From: Jeotgalibacillus salarius
GTDB lineage: Bacteria > Bacillota > Bacilli > Bacillales > Jeotgalibacillaceae
DNA: 64,000 nt
Assembly: GCF_004405125.1 (NCBI RefSeq)
Contig: NZ_SORX01000006.1
Span: forward strand, 1-64,000
Reading direction: 5' to 3'
The translations under genes were made by a program, and so were the position numbers. The notes under the pieces were generated by a model. That model was not told the origin of the DNA, searched no databases, and was given only the letters and a program-made list of their open reading frames with translations. Shown here one piece after another: positions 35,419 to 44,497 of the stretch. Within the stretch, counting starts at the first letter, position 1. Every line of letters begins with the position of its first letter.

Positions 35419-35507
35419 CCACTTCCCTACGCTGGTATAATCCAGATCAGGTTCAAAGGGTCCGGACTTAAGTCCGTCTCAGTCGATTCGATCGACTCCC
35501 CCAGTGG
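35419..35507 (-). promoter_or_regulatory. TPP riboswitch (tenA operon)
   Basis: On the minus strand: CCACTGGGGGAG, CTGAGA, GGACCCTTTGAACCTGATCT, GGATTATACCAGCGTAGGGA, AGTGG. These are the conserved THI-box blocks in order, with a 5-bp P1. Only about 20 bases separate it from the lipA stop. A TATAAT (35522-35527) lies there, but without a good -35, so transcription may enter from lipA. Confidence 0.97.
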
Positions 35508-35528
35508 GTTAACTGTATTCAATTATAT

Positions 35529-36470
35529 TTACTGCAGGCTGTCTACTGTTCTTCCATCCTCTTCAACACCTTTTAAATACTTAATCCGGCGCTGAGCGGA
35601 TGTTTCACTTACCTGCTCATCTGCATGATAAGAAGAACGTACCATCGGCCCTGCTTCACAATGCTTAAAGCCTTTTGATAGTGCAATTTCTTTCAGCTCT
35701 GCAAATTCATCCGGGTGGTAGTATCGCACGACATCAAGATGCTTTTTCGTCGGTTGCAGATACTGTCCAAGCGTCAGGATATCCACTTTGTGTGCACGCA
35801 GATCATCCATTGCCTCAATCAGCTCTTCTTTCGTTTCGCCCAGTCCAACCATAATACTTGATTTTGTCGGCACGTTTGGCGCGATTTCTTTCACACGCTC
35901 AAGCAGTTCAAGGGAACGGTCATACATCGCACGTGCACGGACTCTTTTCGTCAGACGGCGCACCGTTTCAATATTGTGATTGAAAATATCAGGTTCACTG
36001 TCCATCAGCGTGTGAAGGCTCTCGTAATCACCTTTCATATCCGACGGCAGTACTTCTACTGTACAGCTAGGCAGACGGCGATGGATCGCACGTACCGTTT
36101 CGGCAAATACTGCCGCACCTCCGTCATTCAGGTCATCACGGGCTACAGCTGTTACAACGACGTGCTTCAAGCCCATCATTTCAACTGATTCAGCTACACG
36201 CTCCGGCTCTCCCCAGTCAAGTTCATTTGGCAATCCCGTTTTGACCGCACAGAAACGGCAAGCTCGCGTACAAGTATCTCCCAGGATCATAAATGTTGCT
36301 GTTTTCCGCTCGCTCCAGCACTCGTGAATGTTCGGGCACTTCGCCTCTTCACAAACTGTGTTGAGGTTCTTTTCACGCATCATTTTCTTCAGCTTTTTAT
36401 ATGAATCATTCGTATTCAGCTTCACCTTCAGCCATTCCGGTTTACGTACGTGTTCTTTTGCATTCGTCAT
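35529..36470 (-). CDS. lipA: Lipoyl synthase
   Basis: Radical SAM enzyme that inserts two sulfurs into protein-bound octanoyl groups. 313 residues with the auxiliary cluster cysteines 40, 45 and 51 ([13 protein letters not shown]) and the radical SAM cysteines 67, 71 and 74 (CTRACRFC), and the C-terminal RSSYHADEQ Ser region. ATG 36470 overlaps the lipM stop. Cotranscribed with lipM; followed by the tenA TPP riboswitch. Confidence 0.97.
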   Translation of the reverse strand: MTNAKEHVRKPEWLKVKLNTNDSYKKLKKMMREKNLNTVCEEAKCPNIHECWSERKTATFMILGDTCTRACRFCAVKTGLPNELDWGEPERVAESVEMMGLKHVVVTAVARDDLNDGGAAVFAETVRAIHRRLPSCTVEVLPSDMKGDYESLHTLMDSEPDIFNHNIETVRRLTKRVRARAMYDRSLELLERVKEIAPNVPTKSSIMVGLGETKEELIEAMDDLRAHKVDILTLGQYLQPTKKHLDVVRYYHPDEFAELKEIALSKGFKHCEAGPMVRSSYHADEQVSETSAQRRIKYLKGVEEDGRTVDSLQ

Positions 36471-37300
36471 ATTTTCTGTCTCCCTTCCCGCTTATAACTC
36501 CATTCCTCGCTCTTATACTTCTTCTCAAGCTCTGCTGCCTCATTTAACATCTCTTCTGGCGGTGTAAAAGGCTCCAGGTCAATTTCAAGCCCTTTTGCGA
36601 AACCTTTTCTAAATGCGTCCTTCACTTCATCGAATGAAACAGGACGATCAAGCACATCATTAATCGCTACTGCCCGTTTGGTAAAAGCGCGGCGTGCCCG
36701 TTCTTTCACTTTTTCACTCGGATAAATAAACAAATCAAATAATTTTTCAAGGTCCATCTCAATTGGTACTGAACCATGCTGGAGGATGACACCCTTTTTA
36801 CGCGTTTGTGCGCTGCCGGCTGCTTTCTTGCCATCCACCATCAGCTCATACCAGGATGGTTCCTCAAAACAGACTGCAGAACCCGCCTGCTTCTTTTTTT
36901 CTTCAGGCATCGAAAATTCAGCTGGAATTCCCAATTCCCGGTAACCTTCAAGAATTCCTCTGGATAAAACAAGATAAGCCTCTTTTACCGATTTCGGCAT
37001 TGCATGATGATCTTCAGAAATCAGCACACTGTAGGTCAGTTCCTGGTCGTGCAGCACAGCTCTGCCACCGGTTTGTCTCCGCACAAGCTCAACACCGTAC
37101 TTTTCAGCATTCTCAAGATCTATACTGCCGCCGACTTTTTGAAAAAATCCTACTGATATACCTGCAGGCTCCCATCCATAAAACCTTAGTACCGGCGGAA
37201 TCTTTCCTGCACTGTGCCAATTCAACAGCACTTCATCCATCGCCATATTAAAAGCCGGTGTCCCATGGCCGGAATCAAGGAAGTACCATGTTTCAGTCAT
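36467..37300 (-). CDS. lipM: Octanoyl-[GcvH]:protein N-octanoyltransferase
   Basis: Transfers octanoate from acyl carrier protein to GcvH, the first lipoate step in Bacillus. 277 residues of the biotin/lipoate A/B ligase fold with [19 protein letters not shown], the acyl-enzyme Cys144 in [10 protein letters not shown], and the VDGKK lysine. Length and cysteine position fit LipM (278 residues in B. subtilis) rather than LplA. ATG 37300 follows AAGGAGG. It lies directly behind a TPP riboswitch with a terminator, which is unexpected for a lipoate gene. Confidence 0.93.
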   Translation of the reverse strand: MTETWYFLDSGHGTPAFNMAMDEVLLNWHSAGKIPPVLRFYGWEPAGISVGFFQKVGGSIDLENAEKYGVELVRRQTGGRAVLHDQELTYSVLISEDHHAMPKSVKEAYLVLSRGILEGYRELGIPAEFSMPEEKKKQAGSAVCFEEPSWYELMVDGKKAAGSAQTRKKGVILQHGSVPIEMDLEKLFDLFIYPSEKVKERARRAFTKRAVAINDVLDRPVSFDEVKDAFRKGFAKGLEIDLEPFTPPEEMLNEAAELEKKYKSEEWSYKREGRQKI

Positions 37301-37325
37301 TGTCTGCCTCCTTTTTTACTTTACA

Positions 37326-37361
37326 ATAAAAAACACCGCTACCTATTTTAGGAAGCGGCAA
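37326..37361 (-). terminator. Expression-platform terminator of the lipM TPP riboswitch
   Basis: Minus-strand hairpin TGCCGCTTCCTA ... TAGGTAGCGGTG with mismatches, then TTTTTT, 26 bases upstream of lipM. Confidence 0.9.
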
Positions 37362-37388
37362 TTACATGAAGTCACACTATGTAAGCAA

Positions 37389-37467
37389 ACTTCCCTACGC
37401 TGGCATCATCCAGATCAGGTGCAAAGGGTTCAGATCAATCCTGTCTCAGCCATACGGCTCCCCCAGT
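37389..37467 (-). promoter_or_regulatory. TPP riboswitch (lipM-lipA)
   Basis: On the minus strand: ACTGGGGGAGCC, GGCTGAGACAGGA, CCCTTTGCACCTGATCTGGA, TGATGCCAGCGTAGGGAAGT. All THI-box blocks are conserved. P1 is short (ACT/AGT plus imperfect pairs). A terminator and then lipM follow, so lipoate assembly genes appear to be switched off by TPP. Confidence 0.95.
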
Positions 37468-37494
37468 AAACAAATTAATTCAATTGTCAGTTAA

Positions 37495-37523
37495 AGATTA
37501 TCACAGACCATTTCATAACGCAA
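37495..37523 (-). promoter_or_regulatory. lipM promoter
   Basis: TTGCGT (37518-37523), 17-bp spacer, TAATCT (37495-37500) on the minus strand, with TGTGATAAT overlapping as an extended -10 alternative. The stretch 37524-37700 upstream holds nothing else I recognise. Confidence 0.6.
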
Positions 37524-37707
37524 AGAGATTTTTGTGTTACAGCATCTGTTTTATAGTAATACAGATCTAACATATGCTATTGTAATCGCAACCATTGCTT
37601 TTATATTAGACTTTAAAATTCTAAATCTGTTATATACGTTTACTGTACTAACACAATAACAGGCGAAAAATCACGACTAAAGATGTTACTTTTAGGTCAA
37701 AAGACTA

Positions 37708-37738
37708 AGCGCCCTGCAGAAGTATACTGCAAGGCGCT
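37708..37738 (-). terminator. egtB terminator
   Basis: 12-bp stem AGCGCCTTGCAG/CTGCAGGGCGCT with one G-T pair; short T stretch (CTTTT) after it on the minus strand. Confidence 0.75.
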
Positions 37739-37744
37739 GGACGA

Positions 37745-39004
37745 TCACGATTCTACAGGATCATCCGCAAGTCTGATCCCGCTGAATTGCCATCTCATAT
37801 GGGGATAGAAAAAATTCCTGTATGTCAGTCTGATATGCGAAAGCGGCGTGACACATGATCCGCCTTTTAACACAATCTGATTGGACATGAACTTTGCGTT
37901 GTATTCACCAAGCGCACCATCGAGCGGTTTGCTGCGCGGATAAGGCGTATATGGGCTCTGCGTCCATTCCCACACATCACCAAATGCTTTCTCAAATCGA
38001 GCGCCGTGGTAATGAGCATCAGGCTGATAGCGGTCATGATCCATAAAGTTTCCCTTTATCTCCTCATTCTTCATCGCATGTTCCCATTCCTGTTCGGTAG
38101 GCAAGCGCTTCCCTGCCCAGCGTGCGTAAGCATCCGCTTCATAATAACTGACGTGTGTGACCGGCGCTTCCCAATCAACCGGCTGCAATCCACTTAGTGT
38201 GAAATATGACCATCCTCCGTCATTTCTCACCCAGTAAAGCGGCGCCTCCCACTGCTCTTTTTTCACAAGCTGCCAGCCATCAGACAGCCACAACTCTGCT
38301 TTCTCATAACCGCCATCTTCAATGAATGACAGATACTCCCGATTCGTTACAGGCCGATTGGCAATTTGACAGCCATTGAGAAAAGTATCGTGACACGGCG
38401 TTTCATTATCAAAAGCAAATTCTTCCCCATTCGTACCGATTTTCGTCATTCCCTTTTCGAATGAGGTGAACGACAGCTCAGGTGCTTGAACATTCGTCGA
38501 TTCCTTCGGTTCAAATAAAGCAGGAAATAACGGGTTGAATGAAAGGTTGTACTTGATATCCATTAAAATTAATTCCTGATGCTGCTGTTCATGCTGCAGC
38601 CCCATTTCGATCAACTCATATAAATGGTCTGTCATTTCGGTTGTATCCAATAGTTCATTTACCTTGTCGTTTACATACTGACGATAAGCCATTGTTTCCT
38701 TCACAGTTGGGCGGGATATCAGTCCCCTCATAGACTGCGGATGAAATTTCCCTACTGTTTCGTAATACGAGTTGAACAGATAGAAAAACTGTTCATTAAA
38801 AGGCTCATATCCTTTCATAAACTCTGTTAAAACAAACTTTTCAAAAAACCAGGTTGTGTGAGCCAGATGCCATTTTGTCGGGCTGACGAAAGAATCGGCC
38901 TGCAGGATGAAATCCTCAATCTCCATACCGGCAACCAGTTTCTCGCTATAAGCACGAACATCCTGAAACATCTGCTGAATATTCTTTGATTTTGTTACAC
39001 TCAT
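37745..39004 (-). CDS. egtB: EgtB-type sulfoxide synthase (DinB + FGE-sulfatase domains)
   Basis: Non-heme iron enzyme joining a thiol to hercynine in ergothioneine synthesis. 419 residues: DinB-like N-terminal domain with iron ligands His49 (WHLAHT), His138 and His142 (HEQQHQE), and a C-terminal formylglycine-generating-type domain (NRPVTNREYLSF, GKRLPTEQEWEHA, GDVWEWTQSPY, VLKGGSCVT). ATG 39004 follows AGGGAGAG. No egtD methyltransferase lies nearby, so the substrate supply, or even the reaction, is uncertain. Confidence 0.85.
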   Translation of the reverse strand: MSVTKSKNIQQMFQDVRAYSEKLVAGMEIEDFILQADSFVSPTKWHLAHTTWFFEKFVLTEFMKGYEPFNEQFFYLFNSYYETVGKFHPQSMRGLISRPTVKETMAYRQYVNDKVNELLDTTEMTDHLYELIEMGLQHEQQHQELILMDIKYNLSFNPLFPALFEPKESTNVQAPELSFTSFEKGMTKIGTNGEEFAFDNETPCHDTFLNGCQIANRPVTNREYLSFIEDGGYEKAELWLSDGWQLVKKEQWEAPLYWVRNDGGWSYFTLSGLQPVDWEAPVTHVSYYEADAYARWAGKRLPTEQEWEHAMKNEEIKGNFMDHDRYQPDAHYHGARFEKAFGDVWEWTQSPYTPYPRSKPLDGALGEYNAKFMSNQIVLKGGSCVTPLSHIRLTYRNFFYPHMRWQFSGIRLADDPVES

Positions 39005-39162
39005 GTTCTTCTCTCCCTTGTATGTAAATTCCAATAGTGAACTATTCCCTCCATGAGACTGGCATACACTTGAGACTGAAAGTTTTTAAAGGAAACACCT
39101 TCTTTTTTCCATTTAGGGCCGTTATGATGAAATAACTAAGACGATGAAAGAAAGAGTGATGA

Positions 39163-40065
39163 ATGATGAAGCCATGGGAAGCTACACATCCGGTTTCAAT
39201 GAAGAAAGCAAAACAGAAAATTGAACGTGCATTTCCAGAGTTAAAGCCAGTCGGTATTAAAAACTGTGGAACCGGGTTTGATCACACTGTCTATGAAGTC
39301 AATGAAGAGTGGGTATTCAGGTTTCCGCGCAGACAAATGGGGTTTGAAGCAATGAGAATTGAAACCAGAATGCTTAGAAGTCTGACTGAAATTGAATTCA
39401 AAAGTGAATTTGAATATCCATCATTAGCTTATTATAGGGAGGCTGAAGATGATGACTACCCGTATGTAGGATTTTCAAATATTAGAGGACATGTATTAAC
39501 TGAAGAAACAAATACTGATTTTCTACATCAGCATGCTGTTCAAATCGGTACTTTCCTGAAAAAACTGCATTCACTCCCCTCAGAAAAAGTGGATGCTGAT
39601 CCGGATCATCTGCAGCGGTTGTCCACTAAGCTCAGGAAAAATCACTTTTACGATATAGCTGAACAATCTTCATCAGTCATTCCGGGAGTATTCTATGAAA
39701 AACTGTTATCTTATATTGACCAGCTCGAAGAATGGGAGAACGCGACGGGCACCACTCCTCTCCACGGAGATCTGCATCCGAAGAATATGATTGTATACAA
39801 TGGCCGCCTGGCCGGCATCATTGACTGGGGAGATGCACATATCGGCCACCCCGCTGTTGATCTTTCTATCGCATATGCATGTATGACCCCTGAAGTGCGC
39901 AAAGATTTTTTTGAAGCTTATGGAGACGTAAATCAGCGGACCCATGAACTCGCCCGCTTCAAAGCAGTCTTTATTATGACCGTGCTTTTACGCTATGCAA
40001 AGGATACCGGTGACCAGGACGTACTGAGGTGGGGACTGGCCGGATTGAAAAAGTCACTTGCCTGA
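39163..40065 (+). CDS. Aminoglycoside/macrolide phosphotransferase-family kinase
   Basis: 300 residues of the APH fold: GTGFDHTVYEVNEEWVFRFPRR forms the nucleotide loop and lysine/arginine region, LHGDLHPKNMIV the catalytic loop and GIIDWGDAHIGHPAVDLSIAY the magnesium-binding Asp. It resembles macrolide (Mph) type kinases of Bacillus; an antibiotic substrate is not shown. ATG 39163 (or ATG 39166). The terminator overlaps its last codons. Confidence 0.85.
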   Translation: MMKPWEATHPVSMKKAKQKIERAFPELKPVGIKNCGTGFDHTVYEVNEEWVFRFPRRQMGFEAMRIETRMLRSLTEIEFKSEFEYPSLAYYREAEDDDYPYVGFSNIRGHVLTEETNTDFLHQHAVQIGTFLKKLHSLPSEKVDADPDHLQRLSTKLRKNHFYDIAEQSSSVIPGVFYEKLLSYIDQLEEWENATGTTPLHGDLHPKNMIVYNGRLAGIIDWGDAHIGHPAVDLSIAYACMTPEVRKDFFEAYGDVNQRTHELARFKAVFIMTVLLRYAKDTGDQDVLRWGLAGLKKSLA

Positions 40066-40078
40066 GCGAGTGACTTTT
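40049..40078 (+). terminator. Terminator overlapping the phosphotransferase 3' end
   Basis: Perfect 10-bp stem AAAAGTCACT/AGTGACTTTT with a 10-base loop; T's after it. Confidence 0.85.
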
Positions 40079-40167
40079 ACTTTATAGCTATATTAAATAA
40101 TATCGTTGATTTTGTGCACATATACAGGGAAGAATCACGTGACCATTTTCCCTGTGTGTTTATTAAA

Positions 40168-40461
40168 TCACTCATCAAGTTTCAGGATGGTCCTTTGCAT
40201 CGGGACTCCCCCCATGCTCACATTTCTCTCAATAAACAAATAATGTTTTCCATCTATCTTAAATCTGCCATTTCCCTCGTAATAAACTTCTCTACCTTCA
40301 TTTTCAAGTTTATTTTTAATCGCTTCTACATATTCTTTTTGATTGAAATAGCGCTCTTCGAAATCAATCGTTATATTTCCTTTCCTATAACCCATTAACC
40401 AATTAAATAATAGAAGTAGTCCAATACTTGCAGTAATAAAGACAATGATAGAAATGAACAT
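40168..40461 (-). CDS. Small single-span protein, unknown
   Basis: 97 residues: one N-terminal span (about 3-24) and a cytoplasmic or surface domain with YVEAIKNKLENEGREVYYEG and GKHYLFIERN. ATG 40461 follows AAGGAGG. No family recognised. Confidence 0.7.
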   Translation of the reverse strand: MFISIIVFITASIGLLLLFNWLMGYRKGNITIDFEERYFNQKEYVEAIKNKLENEGREVYYEGNGRFKIDGKHYLFIERNVSMGGVPMQRTILKLDE

Positions 40462-40556
40462 TAATATTCCTCCTTAGTCAATGGAAATATAAATCAAATG
40501 AATATACTGAGTTGTTAAACATCACAAGCTATTCATATCATTACATGGATGTCGGC

Positions 40557-41639
40557 CTACTTTATCGCCTTATCCTTCCTCGCACTCCAATACGCTCCCT
40601 CGTCCATATGAACAAAAGGAATATCCGTATTTACTTCGCCCGTGATTTTCTCAAGCATTACATCTTCCCCATCAAGCCACTTTGCGAAGTCAAACTCTAC
40701 CGGTTCCTGGTCCCCGCCCAGTGCGAACCACGTTTTCTTCTCCTGCGGAAGGTAGCCTGACGTATGAATCGTACCAGCCCACTGACTGTAAAGATCTGAA
40801 AACACACCTTTATCCGTATCATTCATCAGCCGGAATGCGTCATATGCCGTTTTAAGATGCTTCCGATTTTCATTCATAGCATCAAGACGTTTCTTTGAAT
40901 CTACCAGATGATTTCTGTTTTCTTCCTTCATGATCTCAAAATGATTCGTACATACATTGGACTCCCGAACCGCTACACCTCGAGGAGAAGTTTCAATTAC
41001 ATAAGTCCGGTTGCTTTTATCATGCACTGTATAACTGAATGAGTGACGGTGCGGGATCTCTTTTAACATCGCAACCGCATCATCCACATTGGCACACGTT
41101 TCTAAAATCAGACGGCCAATCGTACAGCAGATAAAACCATTCCCGGGCTTTTTGCGATGCATAAAATTGTAGCCCATTGTCAGTCCATGTTCATTCATTC
41201 CATCCATACGGCCAGTGATTCTCTGGGTTGGACCTGCAATGGCATACCCCGAATCAGACGGCTGAAAAAAGCTGTAGCGCCCTTCATACGTTTTCGGCAT
41301 ATAATCATAATTTCTGATCAGATAATTATCACCGGTTAAAATCGAACATCCCGACCGCTTATAATCTGTCCGATATCCCCCGAACTCCATCATGACACGC
41401 TCCATCGGCCATTCAAGTGAATCTCTGAGACCAATCAATTCATCCCATATACCAGGCGCCACTTTTGTAATGGCATCCTTCACTTCCTGCTCTTTTACAG
41501 AAAAACGCGGAATTCTGACCTTCCACTGCTTTTCTCTATTTCTAACGGTTAATGAATCTTTCAGTTTCTTCCCCTGAAATACACCAAAATCGTAGTGCGT
41601 CCCTCTGAATTGCAGAATATCGCTATGTACTGACTTCAT
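40557..41639 (-). CDS. C45-family autoproteolytic acyltransferase/hydrolase
   Basis: 360 residues of the Ntn-hydrolase fold related to penicillin acyl-CoA:6-APA acyltransferase. Self-cleavage at Gly97-Cys98 (RSGCSILTGDN) would expose the nucleophile Cys98; MDGMNEHGLTMGYNF and VIETSPRGVAVRES are further family segments, and CTNHF is the usual second-shell motif. The physiological amide is unknown. ATG 41639 follows GGAGG. Confidence 0.85.
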   Translation of the reverse strand: MKSVHSDILQFRGTHYDFGVFQGKKLKDSLTVRNREKQWKVRIPRFSVKEQEVKDAITKVAPGIWDELIGLRDSLEWPMERVMMEFGGYRTDYKRSGCSILTGDNYLIRNYDYMPKTYEGRYSFFQPSDSGYAIAGPTQRITGRMDGMNEHGLTMGYNFMHRKKPGNGFICCTIGRLILETCANVDDAVAMLKEIPHRHSFSYTVHDKSNRTYVIETSPRGVAVRESNVCTNHFEIMKEENRNHLVDSKKRLDAMNENRKHLKTAYDAFRLMNDTDKGVFSDLYSQWAGTIHTSGYLPQEKKTWFALGGDQEPVEFDFAKWLDGEDVMLEKITGEVNTDIPFVHMDEGAYWSARKDKAIK

Positions 41640-41717
41640 GTTAATTCCTCCAGTATTTGGTTATGGATTTAGTTTAAAAGAGTTCAGTGGGGAATGCAAA
41701 AAGTAGAGGGCTGTGTG

Positions 41718-42042
41718 TTGTTGTATCGTGGCTGCCCAGTGCGCGACACACCCGGATTGACGGTTGTATTTCGACCGCCGACGGTCGTGACAGCTCCAAC
41801 CACGGTCGTATCACCGCAAACTGACTGTTGCACCATCTCTCCTAATGCCTTTAAGAAACTAAAATCCTGTTTCCTAAGAGCATCAAGAGGGATAAGCACA
41901 TGAAATGTTGTATGATGCCCACTGACGGTTGTATGAGCGCTGATGAGTGCGCGATACACCCGGGTTGACGGTCGTATTTCGGCCGACAACGGTCGTGACA
42001 GCCACGCCGACTGTTGCATCAGCCAATTTGACCGTCGGATTG
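41718..42042. repeat. Degenerate tandem array with 21-bp period
   Basis: Units of the form GACGGTCGTATnnn recur with a 21-bp step: motif starts at 41764, 41785, 41806 and again at 41929, 41972, 41993, 42014, 42035, with weaker units between. A block of about 60-100 bp is also present twice, 208 bp apart (compare 41738-41810 with 41946-42018). The stretch lies between two convergent-to-parallel genes and encodes no plausible protein; it fills the gene-free interval 41640-42076. Confidence 0.8.
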
Positions 42043-42076
42043 ACCGCCGCCCAACGCCTTTTCCACAAAGTCGGTT

Positions 42077-42874
42077 CTACTCCGCTCCCTCCAGCCGCTC
42101 CATAATTTTTCGCTTCTGATACAGCATCGTACCAGTCTCAGCAAGCTCATCTATCATCGTTCTGTTAATTAACGCACCAATGAGAATACCTGCAATCGGC
42201 ACAATTTGAAGCAGTTTTTTCAATCCGAACTGTTCTGTAAAGGTAAGTGTAACTTCACGCCATCCTTGAATCTGTGAAATGACATCATTTGATTTTGCAC
42301 CATGATGATAATTTGAAAGTTCTTTTAAAATTGCCTCTTTCCCAACAACATCAGACGTTGAAAATTGAAGACATTTAATAATGAAGACGCGCTCCTTTTT
42401 ATCGTCAGGATCGTATCCATGCATGATCGCAATTTCCTGCAATGTCGTAAGGGAGATGGTCAGAATGGCAGGGATATCAATGGCCAAAGTGAAGATGCCG
42501 CCGACACCGGTGCTTGCTCCCTGAACAGTTGCAGTATTTTTCATACGCGTCCCGACTTTCAATGAAGCTTTTTTCATATCTTCAACCGGGACGTGCTGAA
42601 AATCTTCCTTCGATTGGATATGATGACCAGTTGTGTGTTCAAAAAACCGGTATACCCTTTTTTCACTGGCAAGGTAGCGTCCGCCTGTCTGAATGAAACT
42701 ACCAATTTCATCAAGCAGTGTACCGATTTTTTTCTGAATAAATTTCGGTGTCACCCTGTCCAGCAGTTTAAATGGGACACGCATCAGCTTATCCCAAAAC
42801 CATCCTCCACCTTGATCTTTTTCCCATCTTTTAATCCTGTTTAATTCATTTTCCAAATAAGCTTTCGATTCCAT
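42077..42874 (-). CDS. EcsC-family protein
   Basis: 265 residues with the EcsC family pattern: GGGWFWDKLMRVPFKLLDRVTPKFI near the N-terminus (split in use), Gly-rich hydrophobic segments STGVGGIFTLAIDIPAILTIS and LLQIVPIAGILIGALIN, and conserved DYG-like/charged ends. It probably associates with membranes. Not next to an ecsAB ABC transporter. ATG 42874 follows GGAGTGAAGG. Confidence 0.88.
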   Translation of the reverse strand: MESKAYLENELNRIKRWEKDQGGGWFWDKLMRVPFKLLDRVTPKFIQKKIGTLLDEIGSFIQTGGRYLASEKRVYRFFEHTTGHHIQSKEDFQHVPVEDMKKASLKVGTRMKNTATVQGASTGVGGIFTLAIDIPAILTISLTTLQEIAIMHGYDPDDKKERVFIIKCLQFSTSDVVGKEAILKELSNYHHGAKSNDVISQIQGWREVTLTFTEQFGLKKLLQIVPIAGILIGALINRTMIDELAETGTMLYQKRKIMERLEGAE

Positions 42875-43008
42875 CCTTCACTCCACCATCCTTTAATGAC
42901 TATACGTAACAATAGCCTTCCCTGTTTCAATACCCTTTAATATACACAGTTTAAAACTGCTGATTAAGGAAATACCAAACTATGAGATACATATTAGGAG
43001 GTTGCATT

Positions 43009-44001
43009 GTGAATGAACTATATATGTGGATTGGGATTACTCTCCTGGTCATCGCATTAATTGATTTTATCTGGACGACATTATGGATTGAAGGTGGCGC
43101 AGGTCCTATAACAAACAATTTGGCTAACGTGACCTGGCGTGTGACGAAGCTGATCAGTGGTGGAAATTCAACAATATTAAGTCTTGCCGGACCGCTTGCC
43201 CTTGTAATGATCATCATCGTCTGGGTCGTGCTTTTCTGGTCAGGCTGGACATTTGTTTTCGCCAGTCAGTACGGCGCTCTCTTCAACACAGAAAATGGTC
43301 TCCCGGCAGATTTTATGGATCATATTTATTTTACCGGATATGTGTTCTTCACACTTGGTAATGGAGAGATTGTTCCGAATGGGAACAATTGGAAAATGAT
43401 GACGATTATAGCAACTGGTACGGGGATGTTTTCAATTACATTCGCAGTCACTTTTCTTTTATCAGTGCTGGAAGCAGTTACGCAGAAAAGGGCTTTCGCA
43501 CAAAGTGTCAGCGGAATCGGTAAAAGTGGCGCAGACATCGTCCGTTCAGCCTGGAATGGGAAAGACCTGCATAACCTCGATCTGCTGCTTAATTCCTTTT
43601 CAACTGAACTGAGTAAGCTGACAGCTCAGCATAAAGCTTACCCAATCCTTCACCATTATCACAGTATTAATGCGCAGACAGAAGGAGTTGTGGCTGTCGC
43701 TGCGCTCGATGAAGCAATCACAGTGATCTATCACAGCGTGCCAAAACGTTACTGGCCGAATGCTTTACTTTTGAAAGAAAACAGGTCTTCAATTGATGAC
43801 TATCTTCAGACTTTACACGGCACGCATATTGGATCAGCTAAAGAAGAACCGCCTATTCCTGACATCGCTTTACTGAGTGAGGCGGGAATACCTGTAAACG
43901 AGAAACAAGAATTTGAATCTGCTGTAAAACAACTGTCAGATCGCAGGAAACAGCTGCTCGGTCTGCTAAAGGATAACGACAGCAAATGGCCGGGCGAGTG
44001 A
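43009..44001 (+). CDS. Two-pore-helix ion-channel-like membrane protein
   Basis: 330 residues: three to four spans in the first 150, one re-entrant pore loop of Ion_trans_2 type, then a cytoplasmic helical domain. The loop reads FFTLGNGEIVP (filter residues 115-120, TLGNGE) where potassium channels have TVGYGD, so selectivity is probably altered. GTG 43009 follows AGGAGG by seven bases; the open frame extends to 42982. Confidence 0.8.
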   Translation: MNELYMWIGITLLVIALIDFIWTTLWIEGGAGPITNNLANVTWRVTKLISGGNSTILSLAGPLALVMIIIVWVVLFWSGWTFVFASQYGALFNTENGLPADFMDHIYFTGYVFFTLGNGEIVPNGNNWKMMTIIATGTGMFSITFAVTFLLSVLEAVTQKRAFAQSVSGIGKSGADIVRSAWNGKDLHNLDLLLNSFSTELSKLTAQHKAYPILHHYHSINAQTEGVVAVAALDEAITVIYHSVPKRYWPNALLLKENRSSIDDYLQTLHGTHIGSAKEEPPIPDIALLSEAGIPVNEKQEFESAVKQLSDRRKQLLGLLKDNDSKWPGE

Positions 44002-44029
44002 ACACTGCCCGGCCTAAGTCATTTCATAT

Positions 44030-44497
44030 TTAACGTGAGAGAATAGTTGTAAGAAGTGGATCTGAATAAAGTCTTTCAACCACTTTCTTTACAAACATCC
44101 CGCACTTCTCACCATCAGAGCGCTGCGGGGAAAGCTCCACCTTCAGGGTTACTGCAAGATTACTATGAACGTACAACATATCCCGAAACCGGTCCACTGC
44201 ACCGCAAAAGTGAGCGTAGCACTGATCGCCCGTACCAGCTATAGCGGTCACCATTTCTGAAACCTCTTTGCGCTCAAACGCTTCATATAATGAAACCATT
44301 TCTTTGGGTACATCACCGGTTCCCCAGGTATAAGTGACAACTATACATGCCTGATAAAAAGACAGCTGATTCAAATCAAAATCTTCAATTCTTGTATAAT
44401 CAGCAGCCAAACCATTGCGTCCAAGTTCTTTCTGTATTAGCCAGGCCAGCTGCTCTGTATTTCCTGTCCTGCTTGCATAAACTATCATAATGTTCAA
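44030..44497 (-). CDS. Flavodoxin, RNR-linked
   Basis: 155 residues with the flavodoxin FMN loop YASRTGNTEQ, the aromatic loop TYTWGTGDVP and AGTGDQCYAHFC. Its start (TTG 44497, or ATG 44488) overlaps the nrdB stop, so it belongs to the nrdA-nrdB transcript. It may donate electrons for cofactor maintenance of NrdB, as NrdI does for class Ib enzymes; this is inference. Confidence 0.9.
   Translation of the reverse strand: MNIMIVYASRTGNTEQLAWLIQKELGRNGLAADYTRIEDFDLNQLSFYQACIVVTYTWGTGDVPKEMVSLYEAFERKEVSEMVTAIAGTGDQCYAHFCGAVDRFRDMLYVHSNLAVTLKVELSPQRSDGEKCGMFVKKVVERLYSDPLLTTILSR

Noticed and set aside
36467-37300. Lipoate-protein ligase A (LplA) for this gene
   Set aside because: The Cys144 position and length fit octanoyltransferase LipM; LplA lacks this catalytic cysteine arrangement.
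41684-42068. Minus-strand frames of 111 and 61 codons in the repeat array
   Set aside because: Products of the 21-bp periodicity; no ribosome binding sites and repetitive GHN/TTV-type sequence.
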